From assembly GCA_030605095.1 (NCBI GenBank), contig JAUWBJ010000005.1, positions 1 to 37,980 on the forward strand: 37,980 bases of DNA. The letters run 5' to 3'. Shown in pieces: positions 37,711 to 37,980 of the stretch (position 1 is its first letter; each line of letters starts with the position of its first letter). The DNA is from Candidatus Omnitrophota bacterium (GTDB lineage: Bacteria; Omnitrophota; Gorgyraeia; JABMRN01; RBG-13-46-9). The notes beneath the pieces are model-generated. The model saw only the letters and a list, made by a program, of their open reading frames with translations. It made no database searches and was not told the origin of the DNA. Both the position numbers and the translations under genes were made by a program.

Positions 37711-37880
37711 AGGGACGGGGCTGATGCTGAACTTAGGCCTGTCCCTAGACTGAACTTACGTCTGTCCCCAAATCCACACATAATATACAATTCCCCGAGC
37801 ACATACGTACTCTTAGTTTGAGATTTTCTGTTTTTTTATAAAAAGGGGACAGGCCTAAGTTCAGCATCAGCCCCGTCCCT
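37711..37880. repeat. Large inverted repeat, perfect 35-bp arms
   Basis: agggacggggctgatgctgaacttaggcctgtccc (37711-37745) is the exact reverse complement of 37846-37880. Confidence 0.95.
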
Positions 37881-37901
37881 AATCTTATAATCTTACTAAT
37901 C

Positions 37902-37980
37902 TTACTGCTTTCCAAGAAACATCCCTTTCTTAACCTTATGCCCTCTTATAAAGCTTGCCGCGTCCATCATCTTTGCACCT
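37902..37980 (-). CDS. Partial CDS, C-terminal end only
   Basis: Open frame ...GAKMMDAASFIRGHKVKKGMFLGKQ-stop running off the window end; product not identifiable. Confidence 0.45.
   Translation of the reverse strand, partial: GAKMMDAASFIRGHKVKKGMFLGKQ

Overview
This 38-kb window is AT-rich bacterial DNA with essentially every credible gene on the minus strand. On the minus strand, in transcription order, it contains: a partial CDS; two tandem galT-like genes; gap; glgA; pgk; tpiA; secG; an oligopeptide ABC transporter (SBP, permease, permease, fused DF ATPase); a trehalose cluster (otsA, otsB, a DUF5752-like gene, a TreT-like GT4); a small nucleotidyltransferase pair; leuC-leuD-leuB-asd; a second small nucleotidyltransferase pair; truA; rplM-rpsI; and a long arg/lys/cofactor operon (argC-J-B-D-G-H, lysA, dapF, dapA, dapB, dapL, folK, panC). 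The gene content is ordinary. The unusual layer is a dense population of palindromic elements in several families (about 35-113 bp). First, in all ten TGA-stop cases plus leuC, the terminal TGA of the palindrome is, or directly abuts, the stop codon of the upstream gene. Second, the ~113-bp family also supplies the ribosome-binding-site-like sequence and the GTG start codon of the downstream gene (leuD, pgk). Third, copies lie in frame inside protein-coding genes (dapB, twice in oppDF, and the N-terminus of the SBP), comparable to Rickettsia palindromic elements. Fourth, two copies are 74/76 identical in opposite orientations. Fifth, the arms carry paired compensatory substitutions, and one element is nested in the loop of another. 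I consider this the candidate undescribed system. I could not run searches, so names are based on recognition of protein motifs. The lineage (possibly Omnitrophota-like) is only a guess.
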